DNA of 64,000 bases from Fischerella sp. PCC 9605 (GCF_000517105.1 NZ_KI912148.1:862518-926517); one strand, 5' to 3'. Shown: positions 48,105-57,194, numbered from the stretch's first letter. Translations and numbers: made by a program. Notes: generated from the letters alone by a model not told the origin.

Positions 48105-48761
48105 GTGACTGCAACACAAGTCTCTGCCCAAGAACTCTTCCGGGCTGCTTACGAGAACCGTTATACTTGGGATAAAAATTTCCCTGGATACACCGCAGAT
48201 ATAACCTATAAGCAAGACGAGCAGGTGTTTACAGGCAAAATTCGCGTCAACGCCAATCTCAAAGCGGAGGTTTTTGAGGTAGAAGATGAACAAGCCAAGC
48301 AGGCAATTCACAATCAGGCTTGGGAAATAGCCGTTCATCGCGTCCGTCGCAGCTTTGAAGAAACCCACGGTGCAAATACATTTAGCTATGGTGACACCGA
48401 TGAGACAGGCGCAGTTGAGATTATAGTTGGCGGTAAGTCCACAGGCGACAAATACAAAGTTCGTAACAACATAGTCAGCCTCGTTCACCGTCACATTCAC
48501 GGCGTTGTTGTCACAATTAACACCTTTAGCACTCAGGACACTGGGGAAGGCTACCTCTCTCACACCTACGACTCCGTATACCACGATCCGAAAACGGGGG
48601 AACAAAAAGGCGGTAGAAGCGAATTCGAGGATGAATACGAAAAGGTTGGTAACTATTTCATTTTGAATCGTCGTTTTATTAGCACCGATACAAAAGCACA
48701 ACCTTCAATCCAAGAATTTATCTTTTCTAACATTAAGTTATTGGAACCTGTTGCAGCCTAA
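48105..48761 (+). CDS. DUF3386 family protein
   Basis: 218 residues from GTG at 48105, preceded by TAGGAGAA. Soluble, without a signal or membrane segment. The sequence ELFRAAYENRYTWDKNFPGYTADITY and the later YDSVYHDPKTGEQKGGRSEFED are those I remember for DUF3386, a cyanobacterial family of unknown function. It is divergent from the GAF-LuxR regulator and ends in a clear terminator, so it is a single-gene unit. Confidence 0.82.
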   Translation: MTATQVSAQELFRAAYENRYTWDKNFPGYTADITYKQDEQVFTGKIRVNANLKAEVFEVEDEQAKQAIHNQAWEIAVHRVRRSFEETHGANTFSYGDTDETGAVEIIVGGKSTGDKYKVRNNIVSLVHRHIHGVVVTINTFSTQDTGEGYLSHTYDSVYHDPKTGEQKGGRSEFEDEYEKVGNYFILNRRFISTDTKAQPSIQEFIFSNIKLLEPVAA

Positions 48762-48794
48762 TTTATGCAATAAGCTGCATAAAAAATTAGTAGT

Positions 48795-48830
48795 GGTGTG
48801 TGCTTGTGTATAAGCACACACCATTTTTTT
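48795..48830 (+). terminator. Rho-independent terminator after the DUF3386 gene
   Basis: An 11-base perfect stem, ggtgtgtgctt and aagcacacacc, with loop gtgtat, followed by a run of seven T, 33 bases after the stop. Confidence 0.9.
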
Positions 48831-49047
48831 ATATTGAGCGGTAAAATACTTTTTTTAGTTCAAAGAGTGATACAAAATCCAGGTTAAATACTTCCTTTTT
48901 TAAAGTCCGCGTCGGCATATCTGTGAGCAAAGACTTACATTCGTCATCAGTCAAAGGGTTTATAAATGTGAATTTAGAATTAATTTGTTTAGATATTAAA
49001 GTAAAAGCATACTTCCAAATATTCGTATAGGTTAATACATTATTTTG
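48829..49047 (-). pseudogene. Probable C-terminal remnant of a lost gene
   Basis: The minus strand is open for 72 codons between TAG (49048-49050) and TAA (48829-48831) and has protein-like composition, ending DDECKSLLTDMPTRTLKKEV...FELKKVFYRSI. There is no ATG, GTG or TTG start with a ribosome site in a sensible place, and the stop overlaps the T-run of the facing terminator. I do not recognise the family. It looks like the end of a decayed gene. Confidence 0.4.
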
Positions 49048-49229
49048 CTAATTATATTCCTTCCTTCTGATAGATTTAAGCATCTGAAATCTGAGTTGAA
49101 TGAGAAGTATTATGCCTCGCAATCAACCGACAGAAGAAAATTGCTGTCTCTGTTTAAAAATCGGTTGGAATAATATTTCTGCGAGCAGCTGAGATTAAGC
49201 GAAGATTTGCACAAATCAGGAGTTATAAA
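48831..49229. other. Intergenic region between DUF3386 and DUF4383 genes
   Basis: Apart from the minus-strand remnant, no gene is seen. A CAGGAG ribosome site precedes the next ATG at 49230. Confidence 0.45.
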
Positions 49230-49709
49230 ATGGAAAATATCAACGCTGCAAAAATCACTGAGCGTTACTGTGCCTTAACGATCGGAATTCTGTTTTTGCT
49301 TTTAGGTTTAGCTGGGTTCATACCAGCTTTAGTTTCTGTACCTGGAACAAATATATCTTACATCCCGGTTGATCTATCTCCTAACGCCTATGCTGCGGGA
49401 TTCGGTTATGTATTTGGTGTGTTTCCCACCAACTTCTTGCATAACCTTGTACACTGCGCCGTAGGACTATGGGGAATTGCCTCCTATACTAGCGCTAGCA
49501 GTGCGCGTCTTTTCAATCGTGCTTTTGCAGTTGCCTATATAATAATTGCCATCATGGGATTGTTGCCCTTCGCTAAGACATTTTTTGGCTTAATGCCACT
49601 GTTCGGTAATAATGTTTGGTTAAATGCCCTCACTGCTGTAGCCGCTGGCTATTATGGCATTATCATACCAGCCAAAATAACTGGTGTGAGTGTATCCCAC
49701 AATGTTTAA
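49230..49709 (+). CDS. DUF4383 membrane protein
   Basis: 159 residues with four membrane helices (about 14-34, 58-85, 94-117, 130-150). FPTNFLHNLVHCAVGLWGIASY and FNRAFAVAYIIIAIMGLLPF are features I associate with DUF4383, small membrane proteins of unknown role common in actinobacteria and cyanobacteria. ATG at 49230 with CAGGAG upstream. A weak hairpin (cctgcc-gcaa-ggcagg-tttt at 49750-49769) may terminate it. Confidence 0.8.
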   Translation: MENINAAKITERYCALTIGILFLLLGLAGFIPALVSVPGTNISYIPVDLSPNAYAAGFGYVFGVFPTNFLHNLVHCAVGLWGIASYTSASSARLFNRAFAVAYIIIAIMGLLPFAKTFFGLMPLFGNNVWLNALTAVAAGYYGIIIPAKITGVSVSHNV

Positions 49710-49850
49710 TATCTTTCCCACCCTGCCTAAGGATTTTTAGCAAAAATTCCCTGCCGCAAGGCAGGTTTTGCCTGTCTCTTTAATTCCATAATCAGGCAGG
49801 GTAGGGTGATTTTCCTTCTTAATTCTGTCTGTCATGTTCTTTATTGATAG

Positions 49851-51338
49851 CTAAATACTGGGTGCAAGGGGTTGATAACTAGATATCCTTTCACACCCTT
49901 TATAAATATATTTTTTGAGCAAATTACCTAAAATATAAATGCCTTTTTCAATATCCTCTTGTGAATTGGCAAAAGTCAGCCGCATTGCTGGATAACCCTG
50001 CTTATCAGGGAAAAATGCTGAACCTGAAAAAATCAGGACATTTTGTGACAAGGCTTCTTTAGTAATTGCCTGAATAGGAATATCTAATGGTAACTGCACC
50101 CACAGAAATAACCCACCTTTGGGGACAGTCCACCTTGCCTCTTCGGGAAAATAACGCTCGATCGCTTGCAACATAATATTACGACTTTGGATATTTTCCG
50201 CTCGCAGTTGGTTGAGGTGACGACGGGAATGTCCTGATGCTAGATACTCACTAATTATTGCCTGAGAAAATGTGGATACGTGGACATCATGCAATAACTT
50301 CCGTTCAAGTATTGCTTGATAATGTTTGCCTGTAACTACGATATAACCGACTCTTAATCCAGGTATTAAAGTTTTAGAAAATGTACCGACGTAAGTTACT
50401 AAATTTTGTGTATCTAAAGCTTTGATTGGAGCTGGTACAGGCTCAAAATTCAATCCTTCGTAAGCGTTATCTTCCAAAATTGGACATTCATATTGTTCAG
50501 CAAGGGAAAGCAATTTTTGACGATGAGCTTGTGTGGTTGTCAAACCTGTAGGATTGTGTAGCGTACTTATTGTATAGATTAGTTTCGGGTGATGACTGCG
50601 GAGGTATTGCTCTAATAGTTCCAGATTCATCCCTTCGGGAGTCATGGGAATTCCAATGATTTTGGCTCCTAAATTTTCCAGAATGGCGATCGCTCCAAAA
50701 TATGTAGGAGCTTCCACAATTACCCAATCTCCCGCTTTGACAAAATGAGACATCGCCAATGACAAGGCTTGCTCGGAGCCATTAGTAACAATTAAATCCT
50801 CAGTTGATACATTCAACCCTAGATGTACCAACATTTGAGCAATTTGTCTGCGTAGTGTTAGCTGTCCTTGTGGCAAGTCGTACTTAGATAATGCGTTTGT
50901 CTCCTTAAGTGCTCGTTTTGCAATTTGCGCTAGATTCTTAGGCGGACGAGGAAAGCCAAAACTCAAATCAATCATCCCTGGCTGCGCTTGTGCATGTACC
51001 GCAGCCACATGCATATCAAAAAAAGAATTTCCTCCTGGCTCTTTGATGATTACGTCTTGAGCAGGAGAAAATGTTGGTTGCAAGTTGGCACAAGCAAAAG
51101 TTTGAGTGTTAACAAAATAACCAGAACCCTGACGCGCACAAATTACCCCATCAGCTTCTAAAACGTTATAAGCCTCAATAATGGTTAGTTTATTGACTTG
51201 CAAACTCTGTGCTAGAGAACGGATAGAAGGAAGGCGATCGCCACTTTGCAACGCTCCAGATTTAATCAGACTACTGATGCGATCGCGAATTTGCAAATAA
51301 AGAGGTTTAGCTGACTGCCGATCCAAAAAAATCTTCAT
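49851..51338 (-). CDS. MocR-type PLP-dependent regulator/aminotransferase
   Basis: 495 residues from the ATG at 51338 (MKIFLDRQSAKPLYLQIRDRI). The frame extends 26 codons further without conserved content. An N-terminal GntR winged helix (about 10-80; SGDRLPSIRSLAQSLQVNKLTIIEAYNVLEADG) is fused to a fold-type I aminotransferase domain with the PLP lysine in YVGTFSKTLIPGLRVGY. Such proteins are transcription factors (PdxR, GabR) or aminotransferases. No adjacent PLP-pathway gene hints at the target. Confidence 0.88.
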   Translation of the reverse strand: MKIFLDRQSAKPLYLQIRDRISSLIKSGALQSGDRLPSIRSLAQSLQVNKLTIIEAYNVLEADGVICARQGSGYFVNTQTFACANLQPTFSPAQDVIIKEPGGNSFFDMHVAAVHAQAQPGMIDLSFGFPRPPKNLAQIAKRALKETNALSKYDLPQGQLTLRRQIAQMLVHLGLNVSTEDLIVTNGSEQALSLAMSHFVKAGDWVIVEAPTYFGAIAILENLGAKIIGIPMTPEGMNLELLEQYLRSHHPKLIYTISTLHNPTGLTTTQAHRQKLLSLAEQYECPILEDNAYEGLNFEPVPAPIKALDTQNLVTYVGTFSKTLIPGLRVGYIVVTGKHYQAILERKLLHDVHVSTFSQAIISEYLASGHSRRHLNQLRAENIQSRNIMLQAIERYFPEEARWTVPKGGLFLWVQLPLDIPIQAITKEALSQNVLIFSGSAFFPDKQGYPAMRLTFANSQEDIEKGIYILGNLLKKYIYKGCERISSYQPLAPSI

Positions 51339-51554
51339 TTCGGCACACTTTATAAAGACTACAAAAGCACGAATATTCGCAATATAAGTGATTTTCCAAA
51401 GTTCTGCATGGTACAATCGGGCGATTTTTGACTAGAACAGTTGCGATCGCCCATAACTGTACTAGGTCAAATCTGCGAAATTTGTACCTTATCAAATCAA
51501 AATTCCTGAGTGAACGTGAAAGATATAGTTCACGGTTGATCGGAAATTTTTGCC

Positions 51555-51779
51555 ATGAAAAGATTTAATATTTTGTTACCTGTCCAAATTATTTGGCAAT
51601 CTTTGGTTAAATGGATAGCAAGCGGTTCTGAGTTACAAGTTTGGCAGGAATCAGATCGTCATGGTCGTACTTTTTGTTGGCACGCCTACGATCCCGAAAC
51701 AGGAAACCACGCTTGTTTTGGTTCTGAAGAGGAAATTCGCATGTGGATTGAGCAGCGTTACTATACCAATTCTCTATGA
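51555..51779 (+). CDS. Small hypothetical protein
   Basis: 74 residues, ATG at 51555. It reads as a compact soluble protein rich in Trp and aromatic residues (VWQESDRHGRTFCWHAYDPETG then FGSEEEIRMWIEQRYY). The composition and a sharp start suggest a real gene, and I recall similar short conserved proteins in cyanobacteria without known function. Followed by a small hairpin (agcccgcgaaggcgggct, 51829-51846). Confidence 0.6.
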   Translation: MKRFNILLPVQIIWQSLVKWIASGSELQVWQESDRHGRTFCWHAYDPETGNHACFGSEEEIRMWIEQRYYTNSL

Positions 51780-51919
51780 TGTTGAGCGCCCTTTGCCCTC
51801 ACTCTAGAAGGGTCTTGCTCACAAACAAAGCCCGCGAAGGCGGGCTAATTAAGCAAAAGGGTTAGGTGTCATTTGTCGTTTGCATTTGTAGCGATCGCTC
51901 TCATGAGTGCGTGAATTAC

Positions 51920-52045
51920 TGAAATGAGAAAGCATTCAAGCATTTTGAGTAAGCAATATACCTTTTTGCTTGCTGATTCTACCGAAATGAGTAAGCGATC
52001 GGGCATTTTGAGAAAGCATTTTGGCTTTAGGAGAAAGCAATCTGC
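51920..52045. repeat. Degenerate 21-base tandem repeat, six units
   Basis: Units of exactly 21 bases start at 51920, 51941, 51962, 51983, 52004 and 52025. Five carry a variant of tgagaaagca (tgagaaagca, tgagtaagca, tgagtaagcg, tgagaaagca, ggagaaagca); the third is diverged. A partial seventh follows. Confidence 0.8.
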
Positions 52046-52068
52046 CATTTTGCTTATTGAAATTGACT

Positions 52069-52350
52069 TTATTTGTTGTTTTGATGAAGTGACAAGTTAT
52101 GGCGATCGCTTCTCCTCCTCAAAAAAGCCTGTTGGCGACGTGTGATAATTTCTTCATTTAAGTCATTAAACATTTCATCTGACATATCATCCCAGCAACC
52201 AGCGAACTTCATAATTTGCTCTGGTGTACCTTTAGATGCCTCTATACCAACTCGAAAATAATGAATAAAATTATATAATTCTTATAGCTTTTCTTCGGGA
52301 ATGAGATTTATTTCTGTCAAAATTTTTGTACGTATATTTGATGGTTTCAT
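52069..52350 (-). pseudogene. Antitoxin-like gene with in-frame stop
   Basis: The minus strand from the ATG at 52350 reads MKPSNIRTKILTEINLIPEEKL, then TAA (52282-52284, codon 23), then continues in the same frame as ELYNFIHYFRVGIEASKGTP and QIMKFAGCWDDMSDEMFND, ending near RRQQAFLRRR. This is the layout of a small antitoxin-like family frequent in cyanobacteria. One nonsense codon separates the two parts, so it is probably inactive. No toxin gene lies next to it. Confidence 0.6.
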
Positions 52351-52485
52351 ATAGCAATTGTTTGATTATTAATTATCTGATAATTTAATTATATTTGATA
52401 GTTGCTTAAGTAGGGTGCAGGTGCGATCGCTCTTGGATGCACACCCATTCCCCACAGTCTTTCTGTTTTATATTCTTCAGGATGA

Positions 52486-53301
52486 TTAATTTTCTTCTGC
52501 TGCTGGTAAGGGGAATCTTTCGCCAGCTAAATAAGCATCAAAGTTTTGTTGAAAGTAAAGCCAAGAGGTCATATCTTCTACATCTAAAAAAGATGGGGGA
52601 GCATTCCTATACAAAGGAACACGGTTATTAATTTCGTCTTGAAGCAGTTGCGGTAACTCATTGAAGCCATTGACTTTGCTACCATAAGCACTGTAAATGA
52701 GATAACCGGGGCGATCGCCCATTTTCATCCAAGGAAGCCACTGACCAATCCTATCCCAGCTCAGCCGGAGTTGAGAAACCGAAGGAAGTTCTGAATTAAA
52801 TAAATCTGCGGTAGGAACGGTGATTTTAAATAACTCCGCTGCTTGATAAGTAGATTGTGGGCTGTATTTAGCAAGTTTTGAATTTTCTACTATGGGGTTG
52901 GGATAAGTAGGAAATATATCAAACACAAAAGTTGTACTGTCATCATCTACTTGTGCCGGAAACTTGCCTTTAAAGTGACCTTGCACGGGATTATTTGCAA
53001 CGTGCATCACTGGAACTGTTTCCCTTGTCCAAGGATTATCCCACTTATGCAACACTTCTTGTGTCTCTGGGTTGAGGTAGTAAGTCAGTTCCCTAGAGGT
53101 AAAATCCCAGCTATCCTCTTCTGTGGGAATGCATCTGCTCACACTCATGCCGACCATTTTAAACAAGAGTGTTCGCTTCTCACCAGGAATAAAAGCGTAG
53201 ATTTTGCCTGTCCAGACAAGAAAACTGGATTCGGTGGGATCTAAGGAGGAACGAGTTTTAACCCAGTGCGAGGCGTCTAATTCTTGAATTTGGGCACCCA
53301 T
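52486..53301 (-). CDS. DUF1838 family protein
   Basis: 271 residues, ATG at 53301. I recognise the DUF1838 pattern in the opening half: SSFLVWTGKIYAFIPGEKRTLLFKMVGMSVSRC, then TYYLNPETQEVLHKWDNPWT. No signal peptide or known catalytic motif. Family function is unknown. It is followed upstream on the same strand by a DNA methylase, without evident operon spacing (63 bases). Confidence 0.75.
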   Translation of the reverse strand: MGAQIQELDASHWVKTRSSLDPTESSFLVWTGKIYAFIPGEKRTLLFKMVGMSVSRCIPTEEDSWDFTSRELTYYLNPETQEVLHKWDNPWTRETVPVMHVANNPVQGHFKGKFPAQVDDDSTTFVFDIFPTYPNPIVENSKLAKYSPQSTYQAAELFKITVPTADLFNSELPSVSQLRLSWDRIGQWLPWMKMGDRPGYLIYSAYGSKVNGFNELPQLLQDEINNRVPLYRNAPPSFLDVEDMTSWLYFQQNFDAYLAGERFPLPAAEEN

Positions 53302-53364
53302 GATGTGGCTCCTTGCAATGTAACTAAATCAACAATACCCTCTGAGGTGAATTTACAGCCGAAG

Positions 53365-54252
53365 TTAGTTGAAAAAATTCAGGCTCAATTGTCCAGATGT
53401 ATTGGCAAGGCTGTTATTTTTCAATTTCTGCTCCCAAATCTGGTGAATCTTGTAGTTTGTAATTAATAATTCTTTTCCCTTGGCAGCACCACTCTGTTTA
53501 TAATTATTCATTCCATATTGCAATTCCCAACTATAGATATGAAATGGTTGAAAATTTTCGCGAATTTGGGGAGAGTCATCATAAGTTATCAGCCAGCGAT
53601 GGTAACATTTTTGCACAAGTTCGGCAAATATTTGATGATCAAAAGAAGTGTGTAAATCACCATCCTTACCATATAATTTTGATTTTGTAGCAGTAAAATA
53701 GGGCGGATCTAAAAATAAAAATACATCTTCACCTTCTGCATTTAAAAGGTGACTGTAATCCAAGTTAGTAATCTTGACATTATCTGTTAAAATGGATTCT
53801 AATTTTTCTAGACGTTCTATTGATGAGTCAGTAAATCTTTTATGAAAGGCTTCTTGAGAAAATCCTCCTGATTCTACAGTGCCAGAAAAAGTAATTCTAT
53901 TGAGAACAAAAAAGCGCACGGCTCTATCAAAATCAGATAATTCATTTACATCTATGGTTGTCAATTCTTCAAATAATAATCTGCCGTCTGTATAACTATG
54001 TTTAATCCGACGAACTTCTGCAACTAGCTGAGGTAGATTAGACTGAGCAAACTTCCAGAAAAGGAATAACTCACGATTTAAATCGTTAATCCAAAACTTC
54101 ACATCAGGAAACTTTTGTTTTAAGTATATAAATACAGAGCCACCACCTATAAAAGGTTCTCTAAATTCAGAAAAACTATCTGGCAAATATTCAGCAATTG
54201 TATTGAGCGCTTTTGATTTACCACCTGGGTAACGGAGAGGGCTTTTTAGCAT
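53365..54252 (-). CDS. DNA adenine methylase, D12/Dam class
   Basis: 295 residues. The SAM motif is near the start (SPLRYPGGKSKAL, FREPFIGGGSVFIYLK) and the catalytic DPPYF is present in FLFLDPPYFTATKSK. NDLNRELFLFWKFAQ is the usual third motif. It methylates the N6 of adenine, probably in a GATC-like site. No restriction endonuclease lies beside it, so it looks like an orphan housekeeping methylase. It ends 63 bases before the DUF1838 gene and starts 7 bases after the TrpF-like stop, so the two latter may be co-transcribed. Confidence 0.9.
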   Translation of the reverse strand: MLKSPLRYPGGKSKALNTIAEYLPDSFSEFREPFIGGGSVFIYLKQKFPDVKFWINDLNRELFLFWKFAQSNLPQLVAEVRRIKHSYTDGRLLFEELTTIDVNELSDFDRAVRFFVLNRITFSGTVESGGFSQEAFHKRFTDSSIERLEKLESILTDNVKITNLDYSHLLNAEGEDVFLFLDPPYFTATKSKLYGKDGDLHTSFDHQIFAELVQKCYHRWLITYDDSPQIRENFQPFHIYSWELQYGMNNYKQSGAAKGKELLITNYKIHQIWEQKLKNNSLANTSGQLSLNFFN

Positions 54253-54259
54253 AAAATAG

Positions 54260-54928
54260 TCAAATACAAGATTTCAACTCTTGAAATAAACACTTGAGCT
54301 TGTCTAGATCTAATTTGCCATCACTGCGAACTCCACTACACAAATCCAATCCAAAAGGGCCGACTTGCTTGACTGCCAAAGCAACATTTTCAGGCTTTAT
54401 CCCTCCTGCTAAGAAAATTGGTACGTCCACTAGTTCGCGAATTTTAGCACTCAAATTCCAGTTGTGGATGCGTCCTGTACCTCCTAACTCTTTTACTAGC
54501 AGTGATTGATTACCAGAATCTAGAAGAATTGCATCTACCTGAGGTGCTAGTGCGATCGCCTCTTCTATAGATTCTTCTGTACTAACGTGGATTACTTGCA
54601 CAATCGAGATTCCTGGCAAAGCGTTGCGAATATCTTGATAGCTGCCAAATTCTAAGCGATCGCATATTTGCACGGTGTTTGTACGGCAGTACTTCAGCTG
54701 TTCTATAATCTCGTTCGCATCTTGGCTGCAAGTCAGCAAAAAAGTAGCTATTGGCGGTGGTACAACAGCGACGATTTCGGCAATTAGATCAAAAGAGATG
54801 ACACCAGGGCCACTTGGCATTGTAGAAACCAAGCCAAGAGCAGATGCACCGCAGCGAATGGCAGTCCATGCTTCCTCAATGCTGCTGATACAGCAAATCT
54901 TGACTCTTGGCGTTACTGTTCTTTCCAT
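54260..54928 (-). CDS. Phosphoribosylanthranilate isomerase-like protein (divergent TrpF)
   Basis: 222 residues, the size of TrpF, with the barrel pattern. Cys of VKICCISS and Asp of AILLDS match the catalytic Cys and Asp of TrpF, and GPFGLDLCSGVRSDGKLD the phosphate end. But the usual VKICGIT is VKICCIS and the SPR phosphate loop after GL/GF is replaced by MPSGPGVIS. The trp cluster at 14-21 kb lacks trpF. Whether this protein does that job or another is open. ATG at 54928. Confidence 0.7.
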   Translation of the reverse strand: MERTVTPRVKICCISSIEEAWTAIRCGASALGLVSTMPSGPGVISFDLIAEIVAVVPPPIATFLLTCSQDANEIIEQLKYCRTNTVQICDRLEFGSYQDIRNALPGISIVQVIHVSTEESIEEAIALAPQVDAILLDSGNQSLLVKELGGTGRIHNWNLSAKIRELVDVPIFLAGGIKPENVALAVKQVGPFGLDLCSGVRSDGKLDLDKLKCLFQELKSCI

Positions 54929-54960
54929 TGTTTAATCAAGCGTTGTATAGCTTAAATTTT

Positions 54961-56169
54961 CTACTTTTCAGGTAGGAATCCTTCTGTTCTCTTCATATCA
55001 AGATGGCGAAACAAAAATACCCAAATTGGCAAGGAAATGTTAATTGCGATTAGTCGTACTACATGACCTGCTGTGACAATTTCTACATTATGATTCAATG
55101 TCAGAGCAACTAAGATAATTTCCGCAGATCCTCCAGGTGCTGTCACCAAAAGACAAGTCAACCAATCCCAAGATGTTAATTGCATGGCAAGCAAAGCAGC
55201 GATCGCCCCAGCAGCGAGAGTCATCGCTACCGACATCAAGGCATATCCTATAGTTTGTTTTCTGATCGTAGATTTGTCACCCCAGTACTCACCGATAGTA
55301 ATTCCCAACAGTATTTGACCTAGTAACTTGATTGCAAGTGGCGGAGTAAAGTTAATGTCACCTACAAAAGTCAGCGAATCCAAAACTGGATTGAACGCCA
55401 TCCCCACTAATAATGCTGCAAAAAAAGGGGCGGCAGGAATTTTCAATAATGTCGCTAGATAAACTGCTAATCCTGTTACTAACAGCGCTAAGGAGAGTAA
55501 TCCTAGATGAGATGGCTCGAAAGAAAACAAGCCATCTTTTATAGATAGTGCTTGCGGTTGGAAACAAGCGCTACTTGAGACTCTAGCTACTAAAGGAATT
55601 AGAAAAACTACGGAAGTAACGCGCAGTGCTTGCACGAGCGCTACAAGGGTGACATTTTTATCGTAATCTGCGGCGATCGCCGCCATAATACCCACACCAC
55701 CAGGAGCTGTAGCCAGCATTGCTGTTAAGAGATTGGTTTTGCTCAGACGCGAGTAAATATAGCCAATGCAGCTACCACACAGTAGTAAAAAAAGGGTGAG
55801 AAAGATAAAAACTGGAACACCAGCAGCAACATTGGCTAGATTAGTGTGGGCATTAGAAGCACCAATAGTCAACCCTGCAAGTACCAATCCAATCTTTCTA
55901 GTAATGCGGTTGGGTTTGGGAGAATAGTTATAAAAAATTCGGCTTGTCTGAAGTACCGCTACACCAGAGGCAATACCGCCAAATATCCACGCAATTCCAC
56001 CAATGTTGAACTGAGAAAGGCCTAAACCTAGGGGTAAAGCCAGAAGCATTTCTAAAGCAGGGACAATTAGTTGCTTGATTTGTTGCTGTTGATTGGTAGC
56101 AGCAGGATTTTCTGTAGTGCCATCCTTTTGCTGATTAGCAGCAACATTTAAGCTTTGATTCATTAACAC
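54961..56169 (-). CDS. AbrB-family membrane protein (putative permease)
   Basis: 402 residues with about ten membrane helices and an internal duplication; segments GLGLSQFNIGGIAWIFGGIASG and TAPGGVGIMAAIAAD recur in the second half as TAPGGSAEIILVAL. This is the AbrB/AmoA-misnamed membrane family, of unknown transport role; it is unrelated to the AbrB transcription factor. ATG at 56169 (the open frame begins MLMNQSLN). It follows the ICL-family gene on the same strand after a tandem repeat. Confidence 0.82.
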   Translation of the reverse strand: MLMNQSLNVAANQQKDGTTENPAATNQQQQIKQLIVPALEMLLALPLGLGLSQFNIGGIAWIFGGIASGVAVLQTSRIFYNYSPKPNRITRKIGLVLAGLTIGASNAHTNLANVAAGVPVFIFLTLFLLLCGSCIGYIYSRLSKTNLLTAMLATAPGGVGIMAAIAADYDKNVTLVALVQALRVTSVVFLIPLVARVSSSACFQPQALSIKDGLFSFEPSHLGLLSLALLVTGLAVYLATLLKIPAAPFFAALLVGMAFNPVLDSLTFVGDINFTPPLAIKLLGQILLGITIGEYWGDKSTIRKQTIGYALMSVAMTLAAGAIAALLAMQLTSWDWLTCLLVTAPGGSAEIILVALTLNHNVEIVTAGHVVRLIAINISLPIWVFLFRHLDMKRTEGFLPEK

Positions 56170-56219
56170 GCGCTTCTTAAATTAACTTAACTATTTAACC
56201 AAGCTAGCGCGATCGCCCA

Positions 56220-56300
56220 ACAGATGCATCTGTGGTTGGTTGTTGTTTGTTGGTTGTTGTTTGTTGGTTGTTGTTTGTTAGTGGTTAGTGGTTATTCTCC
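56220..56300. repeat. ttgttggttgttgt tandem repeat
   Basis: About three 14-base units of the form ttgttggttgttgt followed by tagtggttagtgg. It lies between the permease and ICL-family genes and reaches the end of the latter. Confidence 0.8.
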
Positions 56301-57194
56301 CCATCTCCCCATCTCCCTATTCTCATTCTCCTGCCCAGCAAACTGCTGTTCTATTTGCAAATACTCAGGAACGCCGATGATTTCTTGAAAATCTTTGAAG
56401 TTAACCAACTCATGAAAATTAACCGTGGTTCCCTCTTCTTTTAACTGACGCAAACAAGCAGTCATGATTTTTGTGACTGCAAGTAAAGCCGTAAGTGGGA
56501 AAAACACTATTTTAAAACCAAGCTGTTGTAACTCAAAGGCAGAAAGTGAGGGAGTTTTGCCACCTTCAACAATGTTCGCAACCAAAGGCACGTCACCAAA
56601 GGTAGAGGCAATTGTTTGCAGTTCTTCAATTGATTGGGGTGCTTCTATAAATAATGCATCTGCGCCTGCCTCTACGTAGGCACAACCGCGCCGAATTGCC
56701 TCCTCTAAACCTAACACAGCACGAGCATCAGTACGAGCAATGATGACTAAACCGTTATCACCCCGCGCTTGCACTGCTGCTCGGATTTTGCCAACATGTT
56801 CTGTCATGGGAATCACTCGCTTACCCTCGAAGTGACCGCACTTTTTCGGCCACTCTTGGTCTTCTAAAATCACACTTGCCAGTCCTAACTGTACAGCATC
56901 CTTAATCACTCGGATGACATTCAAAGCATTACCATAGCCAGTATCCATATCTGCAATCAGAGGAATACTTACCGACTGAGCGATTCGACCCACACTGTAG
57001 AGCATTTCCGTGGCAGTGAGAAAACCATAGTCAGGCAAACCGAGTGTGGAAGCAGCAATACCAAAGCCGCTAGTTGCCACGACTTCAAAGCCTTGTTTTT
57101 CGGCAAGTTTTGCTCCCAGACAGTCATAAACGCCAGGAATTACGATAATTTCTGGACGATCTAGCAACTCTCGCAGTTTATTTCCAGAAGACAT
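56292..57194 (-). CDS. Isocitrate lyase/PEP mutase family enzyme
   Basis: 300 residues from the ATG at 57194 (MSSGNKLRELL); the frame extends 43 codons more without homology-like content. The barrel has VIPGVYDCLGAKLAEK, IADMDTGYGN (metal-binding Asp), and the family signature KKCGH in a WPKKCGHFEGKRV stretch, plus IARTDARAV. Related enzymes cleave methylisocitrate or dimethylmalate or decarboxylate oxaloacetate; the substrate cannot be told. The last residues (NENREMGRWGE) are coded by a low-complexity ggggaga repeat that supplied the stop. Confidence 0.88.
   Translation of the reverse strand: MSSGNKLRELLDRPEIIVIPGVYDCLGAKLAEKQGFEVVATSGFGIAASTLGLPDYGFLTATEMLYSVGRIAQSVSIPLIADMDTGYGNALNVIRVIKDAVQLGLASVILEDQEWPKKCGHFEGKRVIPMTEHVGKIRAAVQARGDNGLVIIARTDARAVLGLEEAIRRGCAYVEAGADALFIEAPQSIEELQTIASTFGDVPLVANIVEGGKTPSLSAFELQQLGFKIVFFPLTALLAVTKIMTACLRQLKEEGTTVNFHELVNFKDFQEIIGVPEYLQIEQQFAGQENENREMGRWGE

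Larger units (their letters stand above)
51780..52485. other. Intergenic region with tandem repeat and broken gene
   Basis: Holds the 51829-51846 hairpin, the 21-base tandem array (51920-52045) and the antitoxin-like pseudogene (52069-52350). The 73-codon plus-strand frame at 51924 merely reads through the array and is not regarded as a gene. Confidence 0.6.

Noticed and set aside
48090-48701. 203-codon minus-strand frame
   Set aside because: It lies opposite the DUF3386 gene, which has a good start, ribosome site and terminator.
49741-49770. Strong terminator after DUF4383
   Set aside because: The hairpin is short (6 bp) and the T-run is only four, so it is mentioned in the gene entry only.
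51924-52145. 73-codon plus-strand frame
   Set aside because: It merely translates the 21-base tandem array and runs into the pseudogene on the other strand.
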